Assembly: GCA_963699535.1 (NCBI GenBank)
Contig: CAVOUJ010000037.1
Span: 62,001 to 126,000, forward strand
DNA: 64,000 bases
Source: VBDM01 sp963699535
GTDB lineage: Bacteria > Pseudomonadota > Gammaproteobacteria > Burkholderiales > SG8-39
Reading direction: 5' to 3'
This document shows, one piece after another, positions 54,978 to 63,429 of the stretch. The translations under genes were made by a program, and so were the position numbers. How positions within the stretch are numbered: position 1 is the first letter of the stretch; every line of letters begins with the position of its first letter. Under the pieces are notes generated by a model, which saw only the letters and a list, made by a program, of their open reading frames with translations, was not told the DNA's origin and did no database searches.

Positions 54978-56041
54978 ATACGGCGCAAACGGGGGGCGGG
55001 GCGGAGATCGTCGCCGCCGAGGTGCTCAGGCGCTTCGCCGCCGAGGTCTTCGAGCGCGCCGGCATGCCGCAGGCCGATGCGGCGCTCGTCGCCGACGTTC
55101 TCGTCTGGGCCAACCTCCGCGGAGTCGATACCCACGGCGTAACCAGGATCCCGCGCTACGTCGAGCTGATCGAGGCCGGCGACATGAATCCGCGGCCCAA
55201 TATCGCGGTCCGCACCGAAACCCCGGCCTCGGTGCTGATCGAAGCCGACCGCGCCGCCGGGCCGGTCGCGATGATGCGCGGAACCGACGCAGCGCTGCGC
55301 AAGGCAAGGGAGGCCGGCATCGGGCTTGCGCTCGTCCGGGCGACCACGCACACCGCGGCGCTGGGCTACTACACGCTCGCCGCCGCGAACGAGGGCATGG
55401 CCGCTGTCGCGCTCGCGGCATCCTGGCCCATCGTCGCCTACCACGGCGCGCGCGCGGCCGGCGTGTCCACCAGCCCGATCTCGATTGCGGTTCCGGGCGC
55501 CGAGCCGCTGGTGCTCGACATGGCGACGAGCGTCGTTTCAATGGGCAAGCTGAACCAGGCGAAGCGCGCGGGCAGCGCCATCCCTCCGGGCTGGGCGCTC
55601 GACAAGGATGGGAGTCCGACCACAGATCCCGCGGCCGCGCAGATCCCGCTGCCGATGGCGGGTCCCAAGGGTTCGGGCCTCTCGCTGATGATCGAATGCC
55701 TGGCGAGCCTGATCGCGGCCAACCCCTTGCTCGCCGAATCGCTCGAAGGCACGCCGGAGGGGCAGCGCCACAGGCAGAACGGCCTGGTGATCGCGATCGA
55801 CCTCGCGCGGTTCTGCGATCCGCAGGGTTTCCGGCGCGAAGTCGAGCGCCTGGTCAAGGCGCTGAAATCGCTGCCGGTCGATCCGCAAGTGGGTGAGATA
55901 CTGATGCCGGGCGAGCGCGGCCGCCGCGAATTCAAGCGTCGCGACCGGGAGGGCATCCCCGTTCCGCGCGCAGTCTGGCGCGAGCTGGAAGCCCTGGCGA
56001 AACGGCTCGGCGTTGCCGTCCCGGCGTCTTCGCCGCGTTGA
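54974..56041 (+). CDS. Ldh2/malate-L-lactate dehydrogenase family oxidoreductase
   Basis: A 355-residue NAD(P)-dependent dehydrogenase of the Ldh_2 family (malate, sulfolactate, ureidoglycolate and related 2-hydroxy acids). It shows VLVWANLRGVDTHGVTRIPR, containing the catalytic histidine, and the C-domain GPKGSGLSLMIECLASLI. The active-site region of the family is otherwise preserved. It overlaps the hydrolase gene upstream and the aspartate enzyme gene starts two bases later, so it lies in the same transcript. Its substrate cannot be told. Confidence 0.88.
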   Translation: MNTAQTGGGAEIVAAEVLRRFAAEVFERAGMPQADAALVADVLVWANLRGVDTHGVTRIPRYVELIEAGDMNPRPNIAVRTETPASVLIEADRAAGPVAMMRGTDAALRKAREAGIGLALVRATTHTAALGYYTLAAANEGMAAVALAASWPIVAYHGARAAGVSTSPISIAVPGAEPLVLDMATSVVSMGKLNQAKRAGSAIPPGWALDKDGSPTTDPAAAQIPLPMAGPKGSGLSLMIECLASLIAANPLLAESLEGTPEGQRHRQNGLVIAIDLARFCDPQGFRREVERLVKALKSLPVDPQVGEILMPGERGRREFKRRDREGIPVPRAVWRELEALAKRLGVAVPASSPR

Positions 56042-56042
56042 T

Positions 56043-57689
56043 ATGGCGCTCGCCCCAAGACTCAAGATCTCCCGCGCAGAGCAGAGGACGCTGTCCAGAC
56101 GGCTTTCGCCGTTCGAGCTCAAGGACCGGTTGATCCAGCTTGCGGGAGAAGCCTCGCGGCCGGGAACGGCGACGATGCTCAATGCCGGTCGCGGCAATCC
56201 GAACTGGGTGGCGACCCAGGCGCGCGAAGCGTTCTTCCTCCTGGGAAGGTTCGCGCTCGGCGAGTGCCGGCGCGCCCGAGACGAGGGGATCCTCGCCGGC
56301 ATGCCGGCGAGGACGGGTATCGGCCGGCGATTCGAATCCTTCCTCGACTCGAATACGGGCGAGCCCGGCGCCACCTTCCTGCGCGCTGCGCTGGAGTACG
56401 GAGTGCGCAAGAGGGGCTTCGACAGGGAAGCCTGGATCCACGAGCTGACCGATTCGATCGTCGGCGACAATTACCCCGCGCCCGGCCGCATGCTGGAGCA
56501 CGTGGAGCAGGTCGTGCACGACTACCTGATCAGGGAAATGTGCGACGGCCGGCCGCCCAAGGGCAAATACGACCTCTTTGCAACCGAAGGCGGCACGGCC
56601 GCGATGTGCTACGTCTTCGATACGCTGATGCAGAACGGGCTGCTGAAGAAGGGCGACACCGTCGCGATGATGCTGCCGATCTTCACGCCGTACCTCGAAA
56701 TCGCGCGCCTCGAACGCTTCAGCTTCAGGATCGTGAGCATCAATGCTTCCGGCATGAGCAGGGACGGGATCCACACCTGGCACTTCCCGGAAGCGGAGCT
56801 CGCCAAGCTCGCCGACAGGAGGATCAAGCTCGCCATTTGCGTGAATCCGAGCAATCCCCCTTCGGTCGCGCTCAGCCCGAGCGAACTGAAGCTCATCACC
56901 GGTATCGTCAGGCGCAAGAACCCCAGGCTGATCTTCGTCACCGATGACGTCTATGCCACGTTCGTGCCGCGCTTTCGCTCGCTGCTGGCGGAAATCCCGG
57001 CCAACGTCATCGGCGTCTATTCGTTCTCCAAGAACTTCGGGGCCACGGGCTGGCGGCTCGGCGTCGTGGCAATCCACCAGAACAACATCCTCGACCGGAT
57101 GATCGCGAAGCTTCCGGCAGCCTGGAAGAAGCGCCTGGACAAGCGCTACGGCTCCCTGACGCTGGAACCGCGGAAGGTCAGATTCATCGACCGCATGGTC
57201 GCAGACAGCCGCAATGTCGCCCTGAATCACACGGCGGGCCTTTCTCTGCCGCAGCAAGTGCAGATGTGCTTCTTCGCGCTCACGCACCTGCTCGACGAGA
57301 CCAACGCCTACAAGCGCCTCACCATCCAGATGCTCCTCAGGCGCCGAGACCTGCTGTTCAAAGGGCTGGGCGTCCCGCTGCCGAAGGACGATCCTCTCCG
57401 CGCCTGGTACTACGTCGAGCTCGACTTCATCGTGTGGGCGACGCGCGAGTACGGCAAGGAATTCGTCGATTACATGGTGAAGAACTACGAGCCCGTGGAC
57501 CTGTTGTTCCGCGTCGCGGAGAGGTCCTCGGTCGTTCTGCTGGATGGCGGCGGCTTCGGCGGTCCCCCGTGGTCGATCCGCGTTTCGCTCGCCAACCTCG
57601 ACGAGGCCGACTATGCGAAGATCGGCGGCTACATACGCAAGGCGTCAGAGGAATACGCCGAGGCGTGGAAGGCAGGCACGAAACCGTAA
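56043..57689 (+). CDS. Bifunctional aspartate aminotransferase / aspartate 4-decarboxylase
   Basis: A 548-residue fold type I PLP enzyme, larger than ordinary aminotransferases. It contains LNAGRGNPNWVATQARE, YDLFATEGGTAAMCYVFDTL, CVNPSNPPSVALS and the Schiff-base lysine in VYSFSKNFGATGWRLGVV. These segments are characteristic of dodecameric aspartate 4-decarboxylases that turn L-aspartate into L-alanine and CO2 and also transaminate. In many bacteria the partner gene is the AspT antiporter, which is absent here. The start is ATG 56043. Confidence 0.9.
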   Translation: MALAPRLKISRAEQRTLSRRLSPFELKDRLIQLAGEASRPGTATMLNAGRGNPNWVATQAREAFFLLGRFALGECRRARDEGILAGMPARTGIGRRFESFLDSNTGEPGATFLRAALEYGVRKRGFDREAWIHELTDSIVGDNYPAPGRMLEHVEQVVHDYLIREMCDGRPPKGKYDLFATEGGTAAMCYVFDTLMQNGLLKKGDTVAMMLPIFTPYLEIARLERFSFRIVSINASGMSRDGIHTWHFPEAELAKLADRRIKLAICVNPSNPPSVALSPSELKLITGIVRRKNPRLIFVTDDVYATFVPRFRSLLAEIPANVIGVYSFSKNFGATGWRLGVVAIHQNNILDRMIAKLPAAWKKRLDKRYGSLTLEPRKVRFIDRMVADSRNVALNHTAGLSLPQQVQMCFFALTHLLDETNAYKRLTIQMLLRRRDLLFKGLGVPLPKDDPLRAWYYVELDFIVWATREYGKEFVDYMVKNYEPVDLLFRVAERSSVVLLDGGGFGGPPWSIRVSLANLDEADYAKIGGYIRKASEEYAEAWKAGTKP

Positions 57690-57700
57690 TCAGTGAACCC

Positions 57701-58360
57701 ATGCAAGGCATTTCCTTCCTGCTGCCGATCGAGTTCGATCTGCTCGCCACCTTCCTCGCGGCGACCACCGGCGCATGGGCAGCGAGCCGACGCGGCTACG
57801 ACGTGGTCGGCGCGTTCATGCTGGCGTTCGTGACCAGTATCGGCGGCGGATTGCTGCGCGATTCGGTCTTCATCGCGCAGGTGCCGGTGGTCATGCAGGA
57901 TGGACGCTACCTCTGGACCATCCTTGCGGCCCTGCTCGTCGGCATGTTCACCTATCGCTACTCCGAGCGCGTCGCGCATCTCTTTCCATATATCGACGCG
58001 CTCGCGATGGGCGTGTACGGGGTCTACGGCGCCAACCTGGCGCTGATCGCCGGCCTCGCGCCCGCGCCCGCGGTCCTCGTCGGCGTGTGCAACGCCGTGG
58101 GCGGGGGCTTGATCCGCGACGTGCTGACTCGCGAGGAACCGTTGATGTTCAAGCCGGGCCAGCTCTACTCGATCGCGGCGATCACGGGTTGCGTACTCTT
58201 CGTCGCACTATCGAATCAGTACGGCGTGGAGGACAAGCGGGCCGCGTGGATTGCCATCGGCGTAACGCTTCTGGTGCGCGTGCTCGCGATACGCTTCAAC
58301 TGGACGACGGCAGCGGTGAGCAGCTGGAGGTGGCGCCGCAACAGGGGCCGTGAGCCGTGA
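57701..58360 (+). CDS. TRIC-like (UPF0126) cation channel family protein
   Basis: A 219-residue membrane protein with seven predicted helices and two internal repeats, each with GGGLLRDS or GGGLIRDVLTRE, the family hallmark. It also has VVGAFMLAFVTSIGG. Prokaryotic relatives include trimeric intracellular-cation-type channels; some are suspected amino acid transporters. It begins 12 bases after the aspartate enzyme gene, so co-transcription is likely. The stop lies just 16 bases before the FNR box for fumA. Confidence 0.85.
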   Translation: MQGISFLLPIEFDLLATFLAATTGAWAASRRGYDVVGAFMLAFVTSIGGGLLRDSVFIAQVPVVMQDGRYLWTILAALLVGMFTYRYSERVAHLFPYIDALAMGVYGVYGANLALIAGLAPAPAVLVGVCNAVGGGLIRDVLTREEPLMFKPGQLYSIAAITGCVLFVALSNQYGVEDKRAAWIAIGVTLLVRVLAIRFNWTTAAVSSWRWRRNRGREP

Positions 58361-58375
58361 ACCGACAGTCCCGGC

Positions 58376-58389
58376 TTGATCCAGATCAA
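58376..58389 (+). promoter_or_regulatory. Perfect FNR box upstream of fumA
   Basis: TTGATCCAGATCAA, an exact match to the FNR consensus TTGAT-N4-ATCAA, centred 108 bases before the fumarase ATG. A weak -10 candidate TAGCAT (58421-58426) lies downstream. Oxygen-responsive activation of fumA is inferred. Confidence 0.85.
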
Positions 58390-58490
58390 GCGGCGGTGGG
58401 TGCGGGAGGCTGGATTCATTTAGCATTGGAAAGATTGTCATAGCGGCGCAGCCCTCCGTTTGCGGGCGCCTGCAGGAACGAAAGACCCTC

Positions 58491-60009
58491 ATGGCCACGA
58501 TCAAGCAGCAGGATTTCATCCAGAGCATCGCGGACGCATTCCAGTTCATTTCCTTCTATCACCCCGTGGATTTCATCCGCGCGATGGGCAAGGCTTACGA
58601 GACCGAACAGTCGGCCGCAGCCAAGAACGCCATCGCGCAGATCCTGATCAACAGCCGCATGTCGGCGGAGGGCCACCGTCCGGTGTGCCAGGACACCGGC
58701 ATCGCCGTGGTGTTTCTCAAGATCGGCATGAACCTGCGCTGGGACGCCACGATGAGCGTCCAGGAGATGGTCGATGAAGGCGTGCGCCGCGCTTACACCG
58801 ACAAGGACAACCCCTTGCGAGCATCCGTGCTCACGGACCCCGACGGTGCGCGCAAGAACACGCGGGACAATTCTCCGGCGGTCGTCCACATGGAGGTCGT
58901 GCCGGGAGATCGTCTCGAGGTCAAGCTCGCCGCGAAGGGCGGCGGCTCGGAGAGCAAGTCGCGCTTTGCCGTCCTCAACCCGAGTGACGACGTCGTGGAG
59001 TGGATCCTGGGTCAGGTCCCGACCATGGGCGGCGACTGGTGCCCGCCCGGAATTCTGGGGGTGGGCATCGGCGGCACGCCCGAGAAGGCGATGGTGATGG
59101 CGAAGGAGTCCTTGATGGCGCCCATCGACATCAGCGAGCTCAAGGCCCGCGGAGCGAAAACCCGCGCCGAGGAGCTCCGGCTCGAGCTGTACGAGAAAGT
59201 CAACGCGCTTGGCATCGGCGCGCAGGGCCTGGGCGGGCTCACGCACGGTGCTCGACGTGAAGGTCCTCGACTACGCCACCCATGCGGTGCTGAAGCCGGT
59301 CGCGATCGTTCCGAACTGCGCCGCCACCCGCCATATCGAATTTCACCTCGACGGCAGCGGCCCGGCCCGTTTCGACGCGCCGAGTCTCGACAACTGGCCC
59401 AGGATCGCCCTCGACCTCGGCGCGGGCGCGACGCGCGTCGACCTGGAGAAGCTGACCAAGGCAGAGACCGCAAAGTGGAAGGCGGGGGACCGGCTGCTGC
59501 TCAGCGGGAAGATCCTGACCGGCCGCGACGCCGCTCACAAGCGCCTTACCGATCTCATCGCCAAGGGCGAGACGCTCCCGGTCGATCTCAGGAATCGCCT
59601 CATCTACTACGTCGGGCCGGTGGACGCGGTGCGCGACGAGGTCGTCGGCCCCGCCGGCCCCACCACCTCCCGCCGCATGGACAAGTTCATGGACGCCATG
59701 CTCGGGAAGACCGGGATGCTCGGATCGATCGGAAAATCCGAGCGCGGCGCGCAGGCGGTGGAAGCTATCAAGCGCCACAAGGGCGTGCACCTGATCGCCG
59801 TGGGCGGCGCTGCCTATCTGGTGGCGAAAGCCATACGCGCGGCACGGGTGCTGGCCTTCAAGGAGCTCGGCATGGAAGCGGTCCACGAATTCGAGGTCAA
59901 GGACATGCCGGTGACGGTCGCCGTCGATACGACAGGCAACGCGGTGCACGAGAGCGGCCCGCGCGAGTGGCGCGCCAGGATCGGCAAGATTCCCGTCACG
60001 GTCGCCTGA
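58491..60009 (+). CDS. fumA: Class I fumarate hydratase, 4Fe-4S (one +1 frameshift)
   Basis: About 505 residues after correction, the size of FumA/FumB. The oxygen-sensitive [4Fe-4S] enzyme interconverts malate and fumarate. The three cluster cysteines are in RPVCQDTGIAVV, GDWCPPGILGVG and VPNCAATRHIEF. The C-domain retains GPTTSRRMD and LIAVGGAAYLVAKAI. An extra base near 59244 breaks the frame at GLGGLT. The start is ATG 58491, 130 bases after the TRIC gene. An FNR box upstream and frdABCD downstream place it in fumarate respiration. Confidence 0.92.
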
Positions 60010-60031
60010 CCGGGGAGCGGCAAGCGGGCGG

Positions 60032-60045
60032 TTGATCTGGATCAA
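60032..60045 (+). promoter_or_regulatory. Perfect FNR box upstream of frdA
   Basis: TTGATCTGGATCAA, an exact FNR consensus match, centred 63 bases before the frdA ATG. With the -10 element at 60068-60073 the centre falls at -41.5 from a start near 60080, the class II activator spacing. Confidence 0.88.
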
Positions 60046-60067
60046 ACGGGCGGGCGATTCCGCGCGG

Positions 60068-60073
60068 GAGAAT
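60068..60073 (+). promoter_or_regulatory. Predicted -10 element of frdA promoter
   Basis: GAGAAT matches TATAAT at four of six positions and lies exactly where a class II FNR promoter needs it. Inferred start near 60080, followed by a 22-base leader with an AAGGGG ribosome-binding sequence before the frdA ATG. Confidence 0.5.
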
Positions 60074-60101
60074 TCCGCCAACTTCAGAAGAAGGGGAACG
60101 G

Positions 60102-61872
60102 ATGCAGTCGGTTCAGGCCGATGTCGTGGTCGTGGGTGGCGGCGGAGCGGGACTGCGCGCCGCGATCGCCGCAGCCGAGAGCGACCCACGGCTCCGCGTC
60201 GCGCTCATCTCCAAAGTCGTTCCCATGCGCAGCCACACCGTGGCGGCCGAAGGCGGAGGGGCCGGAGTCACCCGCAGCGATGACAGCCTCGACAATCATT
60301 TCGACGACACCGTCGGAGGCGGTGACTGGCTTTGCGACCAGGACGTGGTCGAGTACTTCGTGGCGCATTGCACGGAGGAAATGACCCAGCTCGAGCACTG
60401 GGGCTGCCCGTGGAGCCGCAAGGCCGACGGGAACATCAACGTGCGCTTCTTCGGCGGCATGAAAGTGCAGCGCACCTGGTTCGCCGCCGACAAGACCGGC
60501 TTCCACATGCTGCACACGCTTTTTCAGACTTCCCTCAAGTACCCGTCGATCAAGCGCTACGATGAGTTCTTCTGCGCCGATCTCGTCGTGGAGGACGGCC
60601 GGGTCCAGGGCGTGGTCGCGATCGAGATTGCGACGGGCGAGTTCACCCTGTTCGAGTGCAAGGCGGCGATCATCTGCACCGGGGGCGCAGGGCGCGTCTA
60701 CGGCCAGAACACCAATGCCGGAATCGTCACCGGCGACGGCATGGGCATCTGCGTTCCGTCACGGGGTGCCGCTGCGCGACATGGAGTTCATGCAGTGGCA
60801 TCCCACGGCGTTGCCTGGCACCGGCATCCTGATCACCGAGGCCTGCCGCGGGGAAGGCGCCATCCTCACCAACAAGGACGGCTATCGCTATCTCCAGGAC
60901 TACGGCATGGGGCCGCCCGATCCGTGGCCTCGGGTGAAGGCGATGGAGCTCGGTCCGCGCGACCGCCTGTCGCAGGCGTTCTGGCACGAGGAGCAGAAAG
61001 GACGGACGATAGCGACCCCACTCGGCCAGGTCGTGTGGCTGGACCTGCGTCACTTGGGCGCTGCGAAGATACACGAGCGGCTGCCGCTCATCACGGAAGC
61101 CGCGAAGACCTTTGTGGGCGTCGATCCCGTCGTGGCCCCCATACCCGTACGCCCTGCCGTGCACTACACGATGGGCGGCATCCTCTGCAACGGTCAGACC
61201 GAAACGCCGCTGAAGGGTCTCTATGCGGCGGGCGAGTGCTCGAGCGTGGGCATACACGGCGCCAACCGCTTGGGCTCCAACTCGCTCGTGGAAATCGTGG
61301 TCTTCGGCAAGGTTGCCGGTGAACGGGCAGCGCAGTATGCGAAGGCGGCGCCAGCAGGGAAGACCGAAGCGGCGCGCCGGCAGGCTGATGCCGTGGAGGC
61401 GCGACTGGTCGCACTGCTCGGCCGAGAAAAGGGCGAGCGCGTGGCGACGATACGCGACGAGATGCACGAGGCGATGGAGACGGGCGTCGGCATCTTCCGC
61501 GAGGCGGAGGGAATGCAGGCCGCCTGCGCCAAGCTCGCTATGCTGCGCGACCGCTACGGACGCGGCCTCAAGCTCGACGACCGCAACCGCGCGTTCAACA
61601 CCGAGTGGCTGTCGGCGATCGAGCTCGGCTTCACGCTCGAGATCGCCGAGGTGATCGCGCAGTCGGCGCTCCATCGGAAGGAATCACGCGGCGCGCATAC
61701 GCGACTCGACGAGTTCAAGGAGCGCGACGACGCGAAATACCTGAAGCACACTCTCGCGTACCGCACCAGCGACGGGCCGCCCCGACTCGAGTACGCGCCG
61801 GTGACCATCACCAAGTCCGCGCCCAAGACGCGAGTCTACGGCGGCGAAGGCAAGAAGGCCGTAATGACCTGA
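60102..61872 (+). CDS. frdA: Fumarate reductase flavoprotein subunit (one +1 frameshift)
   Basis: About 589 residues after correction. FrdA holds covalent FAD and the dicarboxylate site. The FAD-linking histidine lies in SKVVPMRSHTVAAEGG; DVVVVGGGGAGLRAAIAAAE begins the nucleotide-binding fold, and MEFMQWHPTALPGTGILI and GLYAAGECSSVGIHGANRLG are classic. An extra base near 60750-60754 breaks the frame at GMGIC. The corrected length and the gene order frdA-frdB-frdC-frdD are those of quinol:fumarate reductase, not succinate dehydrogenase. Confidence 0.94.
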
Positions 61873-61881
61873 GGACTGCAC

Positions 61882-62640
61882 ATGGCGGAACCCCGGACAA
61901 TCGAAATCGAAGTGCTGCGCTACAACCCCGAGAAGGACGCCGAGCCGCATTTCCAGACGTTCAAGGTGCCCTTCAACCAGGACACTTCGGTCCTCCAGGG
62001 CCTGCAGTACATCAAGGACCATCTCGACGGCAGCCTCACCTTCCGCTGGTCGTGCCGCATGGCGATCTGCGGCAGCTGCGGGAGTATGGTGAACGGCGTG
62101 CCGCAGCTCTCTTGCCACACGTTCCTGCGCGACTATTATCCCGGCAAGGTCCGGATCGAGCCCCTCACTCATTTCCCGATCCTGCGCGATCTCGCGATCG
62201 ACCAGACCGATTTCGTCAACAACAAACTGCCCTCGATCAAGCCCTACGTGGTGCCGAGGGAGGAGAAGGCGGTCTCGGCCGGGACTTACCTTCAGACCCC
62301 GGAACAGCTCCAGAAGTACTACCAGTATTCGGAGTGCATCAATTGCCTGCTCTGCTATGCCGCCTGCCCGCAGTACGGCCTCAATCCGAAATTCACCGGC
62401 CCGGCGGCGCTGGCGCTGCTGCACCGTTACAACGCCGACTCGCGCGACCGGGGCTGGGAAGAAAGAGCGGGACTCCTCAACGCGGAAGAAGGCGTGTGGG
62501 GCTGCACGCTGGTGGGCTACTGCTCCGAGGTGTGCCCGAAGCAGGTGGATCCCGCGCACGCCATCAACCAGAACAAGGTCAACAGCACCCTGGACTATTT
62601 CGGTGTGCTGAAATTCCTCATGCCGAAGGGAGGCCGCTGA
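61882..62640 (+). CDS. frdB: Fumarate reductase iron-sulfur subunit
   Basis: A 252-residue electron-transfer subunit. The [2Fe-2S] site is CRMAICGSCGSMVNGVPQLSC, quoted in part as CRMAICGSCGSM. The [4Fe-4S] site is CINCLLCYAACPQYG and the [3Fe-4S] region is CTLVGYCSEVCPKQVDP. It connects FrdA flavin with the quinol site. The ATG at 61882 lies nine bases after the frdA stop, and the stop overlaps the frdC ATG. No frame errors. Confidence 0.95.
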   Translation: MAEPRTIEIEVLRYNPEKDAEPHFQTFKVPFNQDTSVLQGLQYIKDHLDGSLTFRWSCRMAICGSCGSMVNGVPQLSCHTFLRDYYPGKVRIEPLTHFPILRDLAIDQTDFVNNKLPSIKPYVVPREEKAVSAGTYLQTPEQLQKYYQYSECINCLLCYAACPQYGLNPKFTGPAALALLHRYNADSRDRGWEERAGLLNAEEGVWGCTLVGYCSEVCPKQVDPAHAINQNKVNSTLDYFGVLKFLMPKGGR

Positions 62641-63034
62641 TGGCGAGGATCAAGTCCTACGTCCGTCCCATGCAGGGGTGGTGGCGCAAGAACCCCTACT
62701 ACGTCCGCTACATGATCCGGGAGGCGAGCAGCGTTTTCCTCGCGATCTACACGGTCATCCTGCTGGTGGGCCTCGCTGCGACTCACGCAGGGCGAGGCGG
62801 CCTACGAGGCGTGGCGCGCGGCATTGACCAGCTTCGGCTCCGTCGTGTTTCACGGCGCTCGCACTGTTCACGGTCGCCTACCACGCCTACACCTGGTGGA
62901 AGGTCGCGCCCAAGACGGCACCCGACCTCCGCTTTGCCGGCCGCCCCCTGCCTGAGTTCGTCATCACCGCCGGTGGCTGGCTCGCCACTCTCGGCACGTC
63001 GGCCCTGGTCTATGTCATCGTGCGGTGGATGTGA
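62640..63034 (+). CDS. frdC: Fumarate reductase membrane subunit C (two +1 frameshifts)
   Basis: About 130 residues after correction, as in E. coli FrdC (131). It starts YVRPMQGWWRKNPYYVRYMI, the FrdC hallmark, and has three hydrophobic helices; later come TVAYHAYTWWKVAPK and LVYVIVRWM. It anchors FrdAB and helps bind menaquinol. Extra bases near 62781 and 62857 break the frame; both corrected segments fit the family. The start ATG overlaps the frdB stop. Confidence 0.88.
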
Positions 63035-63035
63035 A

Positions 63036-63393
63036 ATGAAACGCTCCAACGAACCCATATTCTGGTCGCTGTTCGGGGCCGGCGGCATGCTCTCGGCGCT
63101 GGTCGCACCCATACTGATTCTCGTCACCGGCATCCTCGTGCCGGTCGGGGTGTGGATGCCCCCGCAGGCCCTCGACTATTCCCGCGTGCTCGGGTTCGCC
63201 CAGCACTGGTTCGGCAAGCTGCTGTTGCTCGCGGTGATATCGCTCTTTCCTGTTCCACGCCGTGCACCGCATCTACCTCAGCCTGCACGACATCGGGGTG
63301 CACGCTGGAACCGGGGCCAGGGTCGTAGCCTACGGAAGCGCGCTGCTCGGCACCCTGGTCGCGACGTACCTGCTGCTTGTGATCGGTTTCTGA
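63036..63393 (+). CDS. frdD: Fumarate reductase membrane subunit D (one +1 frameshift)
   Basis: About 118 residues after correction, as in E. coli FrdD (119). It begins MKRSNEPIFWSLFGAGGMLS, very close to the E. coli sequence, and has three membrane helices. An extra base near 63249-63251 breaks the frame; the corrected reading continues FLFHAVHRIYLSLHDIGVHA to a TGA at 63391-63393. It completes the quinol-oxidising anchor with FrdC. The ATG lies two bases after the frdC stop. Confidence 0.88.
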
Positions 63394-63429
63394 CGAAGCG
63401 CCCTGCCTGAGCTTCGAGGGGAGAACGAC

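Noticed and set aside
52499..56041. A 1180-residue open frame on the plus strand
   Set aside because: It runs antisense to the amidohydrolase and merges with the true LDH2 gene. Only the part from 54974 is a real gene.
1709..63251. Programmed +1 frameshifting shared by many genes
   Set aside because: No common slippery sequence or stop codon at the sites, the shifts lie at arbitrary positions, and ordinary homologues of these genes need none. Error is simpler.
60102..63393. Succinate dehydrogenase (sdhCDAB) as the identity of this operon
   Set aside because: The order is A-B-C-D and the two membrane subunits match FrdC and FrdD, not SdhC and SdhD.
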